Assembly: GCF_964030845.1 (NCBI RefSeq)
Contig: NZ_OZ034983.1
Span: forward strand, 434,001-498,000
DNA length: 64,000 nt
DNA from: Candidatus Fukatsuia endosymbiont of Tuberolachnus salignus
GTDB taxonomy: Bacteria; Pseudomonadota; Gammaproteobacteria; Enterobacterales; Enterobacteriaceae
Direction of reading: 5' to 3'
Made by a program: the position numbers and the translations under genes. This document shows positions 1 through 8,684 of the stretch, piece after piece. Below the pieces are notes generated by a model that saw only the letters and a program-made list of their open reading frames with translations, made no database searches and was not told the DNA's origin. Numbering within the stretch: the first letter of the stretch is position 1; every line of letters starts with the position of its first letter.

Positions 1-132
1 TAACGGTTATTGAGGTAAGTCCCCATTGCCAACACGACGCCGATCAGCGTTGCCCAGTCCTGTAATGTCCAGGCACCCAGACAGGTCAGCAGCCACGCCG
101 ATGAATAAGAAAGCCAAGAAGTGTGTCTGTCC
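1..132 (-). CDS. Phage holin (P2 Y-like), prophage A, partial
   Basis: This is the N-terminal 44 codons of a small membrane protein, beginning with residues MDRHTSWLSY; its C-terminus lies outside the window. It corresponds closely to the intact holin of prophage B at 44975-45226. P2-type holins make holes in the inner membrane to trigger lysis. It sits directly downstream of gene X, as in P2. The family call rests on position and on the hydrophobic segment around residues 8-40. Confidence 0.75.
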
Positions 133-152
133 ATGCGGTGTTTTCCCTAGCA

Positions 153-356
153 TCAGTCCCACAATTGGAGATGTTGTTTGAGGGGAGAAGGCGTCGGATC
201 GGGCATGTCCACACTGTAGCCGTGCGGCAAGATAACGCCCGCGTCGGCGAGTCCGGGGTTACAGGCAAAGATCTGTTCCGTCACGCCCTCGGTACGCTGG
301 TAATAACGCCAGCATAAGGCGTCTACCGTGTCGTTTTGCTGTGCAAAGATTTTCAT
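153..356 (-). CDS. X: Phage tail protein X (P2 gpX), prophage A
   Basis: The predicted protein has 67 residues, the length I recall for P2 gpX, and starts MKIFAQQNDTVDALCWRYY. This is the conserved tail protein X family, a small LysM-like fold needed for tail assembly. The gene lies between L and the holin, as in P2. The prophage B copy (44753-44950) differs at several positions and ends two residues earlier at a TGA. Confidence 0.9.
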   Translation of the reverse strand: MKIFAQQNDTVDALCWRYYQRTEGVTEQIFACNPGLADAGVILPHGYSVDMPDPTPSPLKQHLQLWD

Positions 357-378
357 GACCGTCGCTCAAAGTGATTAA

Positions 379-459
379 TGGGTTCCATGTTTAAATGCGT
401 TCGAGATTAAAATGGTTCAGGGTTAAATGTGTTCAAGATTAAACGTGTTTAACGTTAAA
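379..459. repeat. Tandem array of five ~16-bp units between L and X (A)
   Basis: On the minus strand this stretch reads as five consecutive units of 16-17 bp, each beginning TTTAA and followed by a variant of YCYTGAACACA. The first unit overlaps the stop codon of gene L. The same array is present in prophage B at 44650-44730. Its function is unknown. Confidence 0.8.
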
Positions 460-934
460 TCAGCTCAATGGTGGTGCGAGTGAAGCCTTGTATGTCCTGG
501 ATTGCCCAAGCCGCATCACGGCGGAGGTGATCAATCGTCTCTTCCCGTGCTTCTGCCCGTTTCGTGCCCGAGGCCGTGGCATCAACGCTGCGAAACCGTT
601 CCGTTACTGTGGCCTGTATCAGGCAATAGACAGCACGGCGGTAGAGGAGCAGGCAGCTACTTTCATTGCCTACCTGCTTCGCAGGCACCTCAACCAGTGA
701 GGGATAGCCCGCCTGTTGTTGTTTTTTTCGCCATGCTGCAAGCCGATCATGGGTTTCATTGAGGGCACTGTGTGCCGCTTCAAGTAAACGCGCGGGAGTG
801 AGTGTGCCGTCTTGTCGCATGGCATCACGGTAGTGCTGGAGATCGAGATCCGGCCAGAACCCATTATTTTTGATGAATTGTTCAGTTTTTATCCCGGCTT
901 CATCCCCCATTGGGTTGATTGCAATGCTGACCAT
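455..934 (-). CDS. L: Head completion/stabilisation protein (P2 gpL), prophage A
   Basis: The protein has 159 residues, slightly shorter than P2 gpL. In P2 this protein joins the capsid after DNA packaging and stabilises the filled head. The gene follows M, keeping the P2 order O-N-M-L-X. It is nearly identical to the prophage B copy at 44175-44654 apart from scattered substitutions near the N-terminus. Confidence 0.88.
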   Translation of the reverse strand: MVSIAINPMGDEAGIKTEQFIKNNGFWPDLDLQHYRDAMRQDGTLTPARLLEAAHSALNETHDRLAAWRKKQQQAGYPSLVEVPAKQVGNESSCLLLYRRAVYCLIQATVTERFRSVDATASGTKRAEAREETIDHLRRDAAWAIQDIQGFTRTTIELI

Positions 935-1030
935 TAACTTTCTCTCAATAAAAGGGCGGTGAACGGGCGCATTGATAGCAATACATTTGTCCTGTCAATT
1001 GCCCGTGCCGCCCTGCCGTTGGGCATAGGG

Positions 1031-1684
1031 TTAAGCAGCATGAAGTAATTTTTCAAGCTGTTTGATGTCGGTTTTGACCCCACTGCGGCTGTCCAGGGTG
1101 AGTGCCTGCTTTAAATGGAGACAGGCGGGGTCATATTTCCCATCTTGACGCAGGGCATAGCCCACCATTTTATGCAGACGGGCTTTGACCGGATCGGGCA
1201 TGTCTTGCCCGTGTAAAAGGTGTTGCGCCCGCAGCAATTGGACAGTATCAAGCGGGCGTTTTTCGAGCAGTGTTCGGCTGGCTAGCGCCGCCACTTCCTC
1301 GGCGATTAAACAAGCCGTGGAACGCTGGAAACTGTCCGGTGTAGCCAGATCGTGTTTGATAGCGTAGTCAGCAATGTCGAGGGCACGGGTGAGATCGCCG
1401 ACATCCAGTTGCCAAATCAGCGTGCGCATCAGGATCGCATCTTGCGTGCCTGTGCCGTTAGCTAGTACGCCTGCTACCCACGGGCTGTAGGTCGGTAACA
1501 AGCTGCGTTTGACTTCAGCTTTGCGGCTGATCGAGGCAATGCTTTTTAGGTGCAGTAAATCCTGCTGTAATTTAAACAGCAATAAGTCGTAGGTGCTGGC
1601 ATGGCGCAGTCCCGCCGTCTCACGCGATGAGGCCGCTTGCTGGGCAGCAACAAACTGTTTATGGCGACGGACAGGATTGCTCAT
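1031..1684 (-). CDS. M: Terminase small subunit / endonuclease (P2 gpM), prophage A
   Basis: The protein has 217 residues, starts MSNPVRRHKQFVAAQQA and matches the P2 gpM family. With gpP, gpM forms the terminase that cuts cos DNA and packages it. The ATG lies six bases after the stop codon of N, consistent with a co-transcribed head operon. This copy is intact, whereas the prophage B homologue carries a one-base insertion near codon 22. The gene is mostly helical by eye and shows no extra domains. Confidence 0.9.
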   Translation of the reverse strand: MSNPVRRHKQFVAAQQAASSRETAGLRHASTYDLLLFKLQQDLLHLKSIASISRKAEVKRSLLPTYSPWVAGVLANGTGTQDAILMRTLIWQLDVGDLTRALDIADYAIKHDLATPDSFQRSTACLIAEEVAALASRTLLEKRPLDTVQLLRAQHLLHGQDMPDPVKARLHKMVGYALRQDGKYDPACLHLKQALTLDSRSGVKTDIKQLEKLLHAA

Positions 1685-1690
1685 GGCGTG

Positions 1691-2746
1691 TTAATCCTCG
1701 GCAAGCGGCGTGATGTCGCCAATGACGATATTTTCAATCAGTGCGGTGCAGCCGTAATCTTCCACCACGTAGGCTTCATTGACTGATTCAAAATTTTCCA
1801 CCCGATCACGTTTCGGGTTGTCAATGATCGCGCGACGGCGCGTCCCTTCCTGCCAGTAAATCGACAGGTTATCCAGACGGGTAATTAACAGCGCGTTAGC
1901 CGGGAAGTAAGGTGCGCGGACAGCGGGTAGGCCGCCGATCCGTTTTTGGCTGATGATCAGATCGGCTGCCAGGCTTTCGCTGTTGGCTTGGTTCTGGTTG
2001 ATAATCGGAAAATATTTATCCGCCAATAACGCACGACCGCAAATCACCACCAGTTCGGTATCATCCTGAAACCATGTTTCAATCAGTTCATCGACCGCAT
2101 TCATCACCAGTGCATCCAGATTGGCAAAATCCCCGCCTTGACCGATGCGGATGGTGTCTGACGTCACCGCCCCTTGTGCATTGATGATTTTATTCATCAC
2201 CTGTGAGGCGGCCTGGGCGCGGATATGCTGTAACCAGCCGATATTGACATCTTGCAACAACGGATTTTGGGTCGCATTGGAGGTGGCTTCCCGTTTGATG
2301 CCGTTAAAGCCAATCATGATGCGATCTAAGGCTTGCCGTTTAACCAGCGTGTCACGGATCAGCGGTTGAAAGTGGGGGAATTTTGCCCACATGTCCAGCT
2401 TTTGATAGCTGAGAGCGGTATCAAAGTTGGTTTGTGTGCAGCGGTAGGGGTGGTTGTCCAGGCTAGTGGGATCGGCAGGGCTGCGTTCTTTTTCGCTAGT
2501 CTGCGTGGTACTGGCGATCGGACGTTCAATCCCTAAGCCCACTTTTTCGCCGGTTTGTTCATCCACCGGAAACAGGTTGATTTTTGATAAAAAACTGCTG
2601 CTTTCCTGTTGTTTGGCTTCCAGTCTTTGTGCAATCGACGGTTCGACGGTGAATTTTGCGGCGATATCGGCGGGGTTTTCCAATCCGTTGAGCGTGACGA
2701 CCTGATGAATATATTGGTTAAATTGGCTGCGGGTGTGTTTTTTCAT
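1691..2746 (-). CDS. N: Major capsid protein (P2 gpN), prophage A
   Basis: This 351-residue protein corresponds to P2 gpN (about 357 residues), the precursor of the capsid shell. In P2 its N-terminus is cleaved by the gpO protease during maturation. It begins MKKHTRSQFNQYIHQVVTLN, a typical gpN start, and lies one base after the stop of O. It differs from the prophage B copy by a single visible residue near the C-terminus (TPLAED against TPPAED), a sign of very recent shared ancestry or gene conversion. Confidence 0.95.
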   Translation of the reverse strand: MKKHTRSQFNQYIHQVVTLNGLENPADIAAKFTVEPSIAQRLEAKQQESSSFLSKINLFPVDEQTGEKVGLGIERPIASTTQTSEKERSPADPTSLDNHPYRCTQTNFDTALSYQKLDMWAKFPHFQPLIRDTLVKRQALDRIMIGFNGIKREATSNATQNPLLQDVNIGWLQHIRAQAASQVMNKIINAQGAVTSDTIRIGQGGDFANLDALVMNAVDELIETWFQDDTELVVICGRALLADKYFPIINQNQANSESLAADLIISQKRIGGLPAVRAPYFPANALLITRLDNLSIYWQEGTRRRAIIDNPKRDRVENFESVNEAYVVEDYGCTALIENIVIGDITPLAED

Positions 2747-2747
2747 G

Positions 2748-3563
2748 TTAGCAATCCGTCAGGTGAGTTGGGTTGGCACCCGTGGTCAGGGGGCGTGAGT
2801 GGGTACTGCGATCCGCGTGAGTTAACTGGGCAGTGAGTGTGGTCACGCTTTGTTGTGTTGTCTGATGCGCGGCCTGTAATGCCGTGACAGTGCTTTCTAG
2901 CGCTGTTAAGTGAGCACATTTTTCGGCTAGCTGTTGCTGATGCTCGGCTATCAGGGAGACCGCCTGATGGATATCCGTGAAACGTGCGTCATCGCTGAGG
3001 TGTTTTTTGCCAAACAGGGCTTTGACGCTGTGAAACAGCGCCGGTTTTTGTTCGGTTTCAAATTCCAGCGTGATTTCTTCCGCTGCGCTAAACAGCGCCT
3101 CTGCCTGGCTTTTACGTGATGCCAGCGGGTTATGTTGACTGTTAGCACAGAAGGTGAGCATTTCAGCGCCCAAGGATGCCGGGTTGTCGGTGAAGGCGAT
3201 GCCAGTCAGGTAAGCTTTACCGGTATCGGCGAATTTGAGCACGTATTCAATGCTGGTGTACACCTTTTGCCGATTTTCTCGCAGTTTGACCAGTTCCTCG
3301 GTCGCATCTACCTGAACCAGTAAGGCGATTTTTCCTTTAAGCGGGCCGGCGCTAATTTCTTCATATTTTGTTGCGACGATATCGCCATAAGCACGAAACG
3401 GGCTATCCGGTAACAGGCTTTTGATGTGTTCCAGATTGGCACGTGCGCCGCGATAGGACGGGTTATAACTTTCCGCCATTTCAATAAGGTGTTGCCGTGA
3501 AATGCTGCGCCCGTCACTGGTCGCTCCCTCAACGGCGGCGCGGAAAAAGGTGGATTTTGCCAT
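2748..3563 (-). CDS. O: Capsid scaffolding protein / protease (P2 gpO), prophage A
   Basis: From the start MAKSTFFRAAVEG the protein has 271 residues. P2 gpO is a scaffold with an N-terminal serine protease that matures gpN and itself. The expected triad is visible at Asp17 (TSDGR), His46 (NLEHI) and Ser104 (VYTSI). The C-terminal third is rich in Gln, Ala and Leu and is probably the helical scaffolding segment. I chose this start because a GGAG lies about nine bases upstream; an earlier in-frame start would add only seven residues. It is transcribed divergently from P. Confidence 0.93.
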   Translation of the reverse strand: MAKSTFFRAAVEGATSDGRSISRQHLIEMAESYNPSYRGARANLEHIKSLLPDSPFRAYGDIVATKYEEISAGPLKGKIALLVQVDATEELVKLRENRQKVYTSIEYVLKFADTGKAYLTGIAFTDNPASLGAEMLTFCANSQHNPLASRKSQAEALFSAAEEITLEFETEQKPALFHSVKALFGKKHLSDDARFTDIHQAVSLIAEHQQQLAEKCAHLTALESTVTALQAAHQTTQQSVTTLTAQLTHADRSTHSRPLTTGANPTHLTDC

Positions 3564-3635
3564 GCTGTTGGCTCCGGTTAACAATGATGGGGTCTAGGAT
3601 GGCGAGCCGAGCGCACGTGAACAATCCGTCGCTGT

Positions 3636-3653
3636 TGTTTCAGTGCTAGCACA
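3636..3653. promoter_or_regulatory. Candidate Ogr/Delta activator site in O/P intergenic region (A)
   Basis: The sequence has the pattern TGT-N12-ACA (TGTTTCAGTGCTAGCACA). This is the half-site arrangement bound by the zinc-finger late activators Ogr and Delta of P2/P4 phages. It lies between the divergent genes O and P, where P2 has its PO and PP late promoters. The same site is present in prophage B. Binding is inferred from the motif and position. Confidence 0.6.
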
Positions 3654-3726
3654 GCGCGTCGCGAGAGAGGGAGGGGGGGTTGCACGGTAGCCTTGCGGGA
3701 TCTGATTCAATTAAGGTTATTTTTGC

Positions 3727-5490
3727 ATGGATAACATCACCCTGACGAGGGAGTTAGATCCGCGCCGTCAAGCCATGTATTTGTATTGGCAGGGGCTACA
3801 GGTGGCGCGTATCGCTGAAATCTTAGGCATCAAGGCAACGACGCTACACAGTTGGAAACGTCGTGACCAGTGGGATCAATATGGTGTGTTGGAAAAGATG
3901 CAACTCACTACCGCCACACGCTATTGTCAGTTGGTGGCTATCGAGGCAAAGAGTGGGCGTGATTTCAAAGAGTTGGATGCCCTGGGGCGTCAGGCAGAAC
4001 GGCATGCCCGTATCGGCAAATACAATAATGGGGGCAATGAAGCCGATCTGGATCCGAACCGGGCAGCGCTCCCGCGAGGAAAACGTAAGGTGTCGGTGAA
4101 AAATGTTTTTTCAGACGAGCAGATTAGCCAGCTGGCGACCTTATTTCAAGCGTCCTTGTTTGCTTATCAGCGTGCGTGGTATCAGGCGGGTTTGGATGAT
4201 CGTTTTCGCCTGCGTAATCTGCTGAAATCGCGGCAAATCGGGGCGACGTTTTATTTTGCCCGTGAAGCCTTGCTTGATGCGTTGACCACCGCACGTAATC
4301 AGATGTTTATTTCTGCTTCGAAGGCGCAAGCCCATCAATTTAAACATTATATCGTCGATTTCGCCGCCGAAGTGGGCGTAGAACTGCGCGGTGATCCGAT
4401 TTGTTTGCCCAATGGGGCCGAATTGCATTTTTTAGGCACCAATACCAATACCGCGCAGGGGCGGTCCGGGTGTTTGTATGTCGATGAGTATTTTTGGATC
4501 CCCGGTTTTAAGAAGTTACGTCGTGCGGCCTCGGGCATGGCATCACAAAAACGGTATCGGCAAACCTATTTTTCCACGCCCTCGAGTGTCAATCATGAAG
4601 CCTATCCGTTCTGGAATGGCACCTTGTTTAATCAGGGACGCGCGAAAAATCAACGCATTGAGGTCGATGTCAGTTATCCGCGTCTGGCTGCCGGCGCTTT
4701 GTGTGAAGACGGGCAGTACAAGCAGATTGTGACCCTTGAGGATGCGCTGGTCGGTGGCTGTGATCGCTTTGATATCGCGCAATTACGGCGTGAGAACAGT
4801 GATGACGATTTTGATAATCTGTTTATGTGTCAGTTTATCGACGATGCGCAATCGGTATTTCCGATGAAGGAGATGCAACGTTGTATGGTCGACAGCTGGG
4901 AGCAGTGGCCGGATGTGAAATTACTGGCAACGCGACCTTATGGGTATCAACCGGTGTGGATTGGCTACGATCCGGCTAGTACCGGTGATGCCTCGGGCTG
5001 TGCGGTGATGGCGCCGCCCAAGGTGGCAGGCGGGAAATTTCGCGTGCTGGAACGTTTTCAATGGCACGGTATGGATTTTTCCGAGCAGGCACGGCATATC
5101 CAGACACTGACTGAGCGCTATAACGTGAGCTATATCGGCATTGATGATACCGGCCTGGGGCGGTCTGTGACCCAGCTGGTCAGGCAATTTTTCCCCGCCG
5201 TGCAGGCCATTCATTATACCGTCGAGATGAAAACCGATCTGATTTATAAGGCCAAGGATGTGATCACCTCGGGCAGGCTGGAATTTGATGCCGGTGCGAT
5301 GGATATCGCCAAGGCGTTTATGTCGATCCGCAAAACCTTGAGCGCCAGTGGTCAGCGTGCCACCTATGTCACCAACCGCGCCGAGGGCACCAGTCATGGC
5401 GATGTTGCCTGGGCGATTATGCACGCCCTGTTTAATGAACCGCTGGCCGGTATCACTGTCAATAACAGCAGTTTTATGGAGTTATTTTAA
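3727..5490 (+). CDS. P: Terminase large subunit, ATPase (P2 gpP), prophage A
   Basis: This 587-residue protein matches P2 gpP (about 590). It drives ATP-dependent packaging and acts with gpM. An N-terminal helix-turn-helix-like segment (ARIAEILGIKATTLHSWKRR) spans residues 27-46. A Walker A-like motif (KSRQIGAT) is at about residues 166-173 and Walker B (CLYVDEY) at about 248-254. The start of a nuclease fold (GYDPASTGD) is near residue 416. The stop overlaps the start of Q. It differs from prophage B only in a short patch near residues 306-340 and one residue near the end. Confidence 0.95.
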   Translation: MDNITLTRELDPRRQAMYLYWQGLQVARIAEILGIKATTLHSWKRRDQWDQYGVLEKMQLTTATRYCQLVAIEAKSGRDFKELDALGRQAERHARIGKYNNGGNEADLDPNRAALPRGKRKVSVKNVFSDEQISQLATLFQASLFAYQRAWYQAGLDDRFRLRNLLKSRQIGATFYFAREALLDALTTARNQMFISASKAQAHQFKHYIVDFAAEVGVELRGDPICLPNGAELHFLGTNTNTAQGRSGCLYVDEYFWIPGFKKLRRAASGMASQKRYRQTYFSTPSSVNHEAYPFWNGTLFNQGRAKNQRIEVDVSYPRLAAGALCEDGQYKQIVTLEDALVGGCDRFDIAQLRRENSDDDFDNLFMCQFIDDAQSVFPMKEMQRCMVDSWEQWPDVKLLATRPYGYQPVWIGYDPASTGDASGCAVMAPPKVAGGKFRVLERFQWHGMDFSEQARHIQTLTERYNVSYIGIDDTGLGRSVTQLVRQFFPAVQAIHYTVEMKTDLIYKAKDVITSGRLEFDAGAMDIAKAFMSIRKTLSASGQRATYVTNRAEGTSHGDVAWAIMHALFNEPLAGITVNNSSFMELF

Positions 5491-6533
5491 TGCGTCAGTC
5501 TGATAAAAAACACCGTGATAATCACAGTACCCGGCGCCTGCAGCAGAATACAAAGCAGTCTTGTGAAGCCTTTACTTTTGGCGATCCTATCCCGATGCTC
5601 GATCAGCGGGATATGTTAGATTATCTGGAATGCGCGATAATTGACCGTTGGTATGAACCACCAGTGTCGTTTCATGGGCTAGCAAAATCCTTTCGTGCCG
5701 CGGTGCATCACAGTTCACCGATTTATATGAAGCGTAATTTGCTGGTAAGTCTGTTTCAACCGCATCGCTGGTTATCCAAACAAGATTTTAGCCGCTATGC
5801 GCTGGATTTTTTAGTGTTTGCCAATGCCTTTTTAGAGGTGCGCACTAACCGTTTGGGCGGGGTACTAAAACTGGTGCCCAGTCCGGCAAAATATACCCGC
5901 TGCGGCGTTGAAGCGGGCACCCATTGGTATGTGCAATCCTGGGCAGCGCCGCATCTTTTTGCTGAAAATAGCGTCTTTCATCTGCTCGATCCGGATATTA
6001 ATCAGGAAATCTACGGCGTACCGGATTATCTGGCGGCGCTGAATTCAACCTGGCTGAATGAAGCTGCCACGCTGTTTCGGCGCAAATATTATCTCAATGG
6101 CAGTCATGCCGGTTTTATTTTGTACATGAACGATGCGGCGCATAAACAGGAAGACATTGACCGCTTGCGCCAAGCGTTGAAAGAATCAAAAGGACCGGGA
6201 AATTTTCGTAATCTGTTTATGTATGCCCCGGGCGGTAAAAAAGACGGGTTGCAACTGATCCCCTTGGCAGAGGTGGCAGCCAAAGATGAATTTATCAACA
6301 TTAAAAACGTGACCCGTGATGATCAGCTCGCGGCACAGCGGGTACCGCCGCAACTGATGGGCATTTTACCGCACAATACTGGCGGTTTTGGTGATATCGA
6401 AAAAGCGGCACGGGTATTTGCCATCAATGAACTGGCCCCGTTGCAAGAGCGACTGAGTGAAATTAATGACTGGCTGGGTGAAGAGGTGATCCGTTTTAAA
6501 CCGTACGAATTAGTTGAAAAAGCGTCAGCATGA
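5490..6533 (+). CDS. Q: Portal protein (P2 gpQ), prophage A
   Basis: The 347-residue protein is a phage portal of the P2 gpQ family (about 344 residues), which forms the head-tail connector and the DNA channel. The match is clear from SFHGLAKSFRAAVHHSSPIY through the C-terminal IGLSEINDWLGEEV-like region. The first about 25 residues differ completely from those of the prophage B copy, where the protein starts MANRKQNTMQRVEAF. The start overlaps the P stop codon, so translation is probably coupled. Confidence 0.94.
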   Translation: MRQSDKKHRDNHSTRRLQQNTKQSCEAFTFGDPIPMLDQRDMLDYLECAIIDRWYEPPVSFHGLAKSFRAAVHHSSPIYMKRNLLVSLFQPHRWLSKQDFSRYALDFLVFANAFLEVRTNRLGGVLKLVPSPAKYTRCGVEAGTHWYVQSWAAPHLFAENSVFHLLDPDINQEIYGVPDYLAALNSTWLNEAATLFRRKYYLNGSHAGFILYMNDAAHKQEDIDRLRQALKESKGPGNFRNLFMYAPGGKKDGLQLIPLAEVAAKDEFINIKNVTRDDQLAAQRVPPQLMGILPHNTGGFGDIEKAARVFAINELAPLQERLSEINDWLGEEVIRFKPYELVEKASA

Positions 6534-6666
6534 AAGTGCAAGTCTAGACTGCATAGATCCGCAAGTTTTTTTGCGGCCTTATTTACCTCGAAAATCCAGG
6601 CCACAACAGGTTTTGTCACGGATCCACAGGTGCATAAAAAAGCCGATCATTAAACACAGCACGCGC

Positions 6667-6704
6667 GGGCGCGGGGAGCACCCGCTTTCGTAATTGAAGA
6701 GTAT
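6667..6704. other. Candidate cos site, prophage A
   Basis: A 38-bp block beginning GGGCGCGGGGAGCACCCGC lies downstream of Q. It recurs in inverted orientation in prophage B (38351-38388) with only two mismatches, although the flanking DNA is largely unrelated. P2 has its cohesive end just beyond the 3' end of Q, with a G-rich sequence of related appearance. I infer this is the packaging site; the exact nick positions are not visible. Confidence 0.55.
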
Positions 6705-6768
6705 AGCTGCCCTCACTTTGCGACAAGAGGGAAATAAGAAAGCTTCTGATGCCAGTGCAAGTGACTAG

Positions 6769-7090
6769 TTGCGCCTCTCTGAACCGGGTCAAGGTAACAC
6801 GTTGGGTCGCCCGTTGACTCCGATGGTGCAGCGTATCAAGGCATGGTTAAGTGCAGGAAACGAGGTGCGTATTTTTACCGCCCGTGCAGAGACGCCAGAC
6901 GGGGTGATAGCGGTACAACATTGGCTGTTACCCCAAACTTGTTGTGACCAATGTTAAAGACAGCCAGATGAGCGCGCTATGGGATGATAAAGCGATCCGG
7001 GTGGTGAAGAATACCGGCCGAGCCTGTCACGCCTGCGTGGGTGTTAACCACTTTTCTGCGCAGGAGGGGGAGTTATTGACGGATTGTTAA
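6769..7090 (+). pseudogene. Degraded phage HAD-like hydrolase gene
   Basis: Two consecutive frames give the pieces GNTLGRPLTPMVQRIKAWL...VRIFTARAE and PKLVVTNVKDSQMSALWDDK...NTGRACHAC. These resemble the middle and end of a small HAD-superfamily protein common in tailed phages. The catalytic N-terminal DxDGT segment is missing. A frame change occurs near 6935-6945, within the run of Cs after GGCTGTTA. I call it a remnant, fairly confident that it is broken and moderately confident of the family. Confidence 0.65.
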
Positions 7091-7174
7091 TCCTTTATAG
7101 CTTGAGCAATTGAAAAGTGACCCGTGAGAAAAACAGTGAGTACGGATTGATGTGAGTAACGTTTTTAAATGTGA

Positions 7175-8569
7175 TTATTCAAACAGGGCAGGTACCACAT
7201 TTTTCAGCTTGTCTATCGACAATTTGCTAGCATAGTGTGCAGGGGTTGTACCGCTTCCTCCTGTTTTCCCCATAACTCCTGCCTTTACCATCCTCTCTAA
7301 ATGCTGTCGTGCTGATGTTGGCGAAATGCCTGCTTTTTCAGAAAACTCCTTGATTGTATAGGTTTTTTCTGGAAAACAGATAATAGATTTCAGTAGGATA
7401 GCTTGTACTGGCGGCAGTTTTGCCATGATCCCATGATCAAATAGCCACGTATCAAATTCACGTATTTTAAGTGCGGATACCCTGACATACTCTAGTGTTT
7501 CCTGAATTGCACGTTCAAATATCGAACATTGATAGCTGATGAAATAGGTAAGATCCATCTCATCCGTCTCTGTTTTCAAATAGGCTTTGCCGTATTTGAT
7601 CGGGGCTTTCTGTAGCAATTTCGAGATTGAGATATAACGAAAGGCTTCATACCCGCAACGGAATAGCAACCAATAACTCAGGGCTCTGGCGACCCTGCCG
7701 TTACCATCATTAAAAGGATGAATATAGCCTAGGCAAAAATGGGCAATACACGCTTTGATTGCGGGATGCAAATATCCCCTCCATGTTTCAAGGGTCTCAT
7801 GGGGAGTATTTAGCCATTTTATCAATGCTTTTACTATATGGGGTAAAGCGAAGGCGACGGGGGGAGTGTGGACAACTTCGTTATTATATCCGGCAATATA
7901 GACATTGTCGCCAGTGCGGATCTTTCCCGGGGTGTATTTTTCATCATCGATACCTTGGCAGCAGTTTGAATGAAATGCCATTAATATCTCCATGCTCATA
8001 TCATCAAAGCGCCGCTCCCACGCCAGATCCATTAAGCGTTTGTTACCGATAATCATCCGCTCGCCTTCGGTTCTGGCAGGTCGCCCCTCCTGAAGCATTT
8101 TTTTTGCCACAACACGGGTGGTTGAAGCCCCTTCCATCTGACTGGAGGCAATACTCTCTTCGTCAATAAAATCTTTGAAGAGGGTGCCATCGAGAGAATA
8201 ACCTTGCATAATTTCCTGCAACCCTGCTGATGTACAACGACGGTCAATCAAAGAGGTGATTTTTTGCATATAAGGTGTCAGTACATAGGAAGACGATGTA
8301 TGCAAAAGATGTTCTGATTCTCCAAGAGTCACCTTCCAGCCGTCACGGGCAGTTTTTATCAATGACCATTGTACTAATGCATGGTCTCTGTTACGAGTTC
8401 TGTCACAAATATCTTGCCAATGAAGATAGCGCCCTTTGTTGTCTACTACTCTTCGCATCAAAGCGATTTCAGCAATCTCCAAGATTTCTGGCTGTGCTTT
8501 GTTATACAGTATCTGCGCACATTCGACAGGATCGGTGATGAATGCTGTTCTTGCTGGCGGCTTTTTCAT
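7175..8569 (-). CDS. Fic domain protein with N-terminal inhibitory motif and C-terminal HTH
   Basis: The complete Fic core HPFNDGNGR is present at about residues 281-289, followed by VAR, so the AMP-transferase active site looks intact. An inhibitory helix motif of the S/T-x3-E-G/N type (SSQMEG) lies at about residues 140-145, N-terminal to the core, which indicates a class II Fic enzyme that is auto-inhibited. The C-terminal 90 residues look like a winged helix (YTIKEFSEKAGISPTSARQH). Fic enzymes usually attach AMP from ATP to a target protein; the target here is unknown. I start at MKKPPARTAF (464 residues) because a GAGAG/AAGG stretch precedes it; upstream in-frame starts exist. The gene sits between cos and A, the slot for non-essential cargo in P2-like phages. 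Confidence 0.85.
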   Translation of the reverse strand: MKKPPARTAFITDPVECAQILYNKAQPEILEIAEIALMRRVVDNKGRYLHWQDICDRTRNRDHALVQWSLIKTARDGWKVTLGESEHLLHTSSSYVLTPYMQKITSLIDRRCTSAGLQEIMQGYSLDGTLFKDFIDEESIASSQMEGASTTRVVAKKMLQEGRPARTEGERMIIGNKRLMDLAWERRFDDMSMEILMAFHSNCCQGIDDEKYTPGKIRTGDNVYIAGYNNEVVHTPPVAFALPHIVKALIKWLNTPHETLETWRGYLHPAIKACIAHFCLGYIHPFNDGNGRVARALSYWLLFRCGYEAFRYISISKLLQKAPIKYGKAYLKTETDEMDLTYFISYQCSIFERAIQETLEYVRVSALKIREFDTWLFDHGIMAKLPPVQAILLKSIICFPEKTYTIKEFSEKAGISPTSARQHLERMVKAGVMGKTGGSGTTPAHYASKLSIDKLKNVVPALFE

Positions 8570-8684
8570 AACCTTGCTCTCTTTTTTTAGCCAATATGAG
8601 AACAATGTATAGCTAGATGGACGGTTTATCAATGTGTCGAGCATTTTTTTACCCCGTTGACGGCAAGCTATTCCCCACATTTCC

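Noticed and set aside
502..762. 86-codon frame antisense to gene L
   Set aside because: It overlaps the conserved L gene completely and has no support of its own.
4921..5424. 167-codon frame antisense to terminase P
   Set aside because: It is the shadow of a well-conserved gene; the translation has no recognisable pattern, and the same frame appears antisense to the B copy for the same reason.
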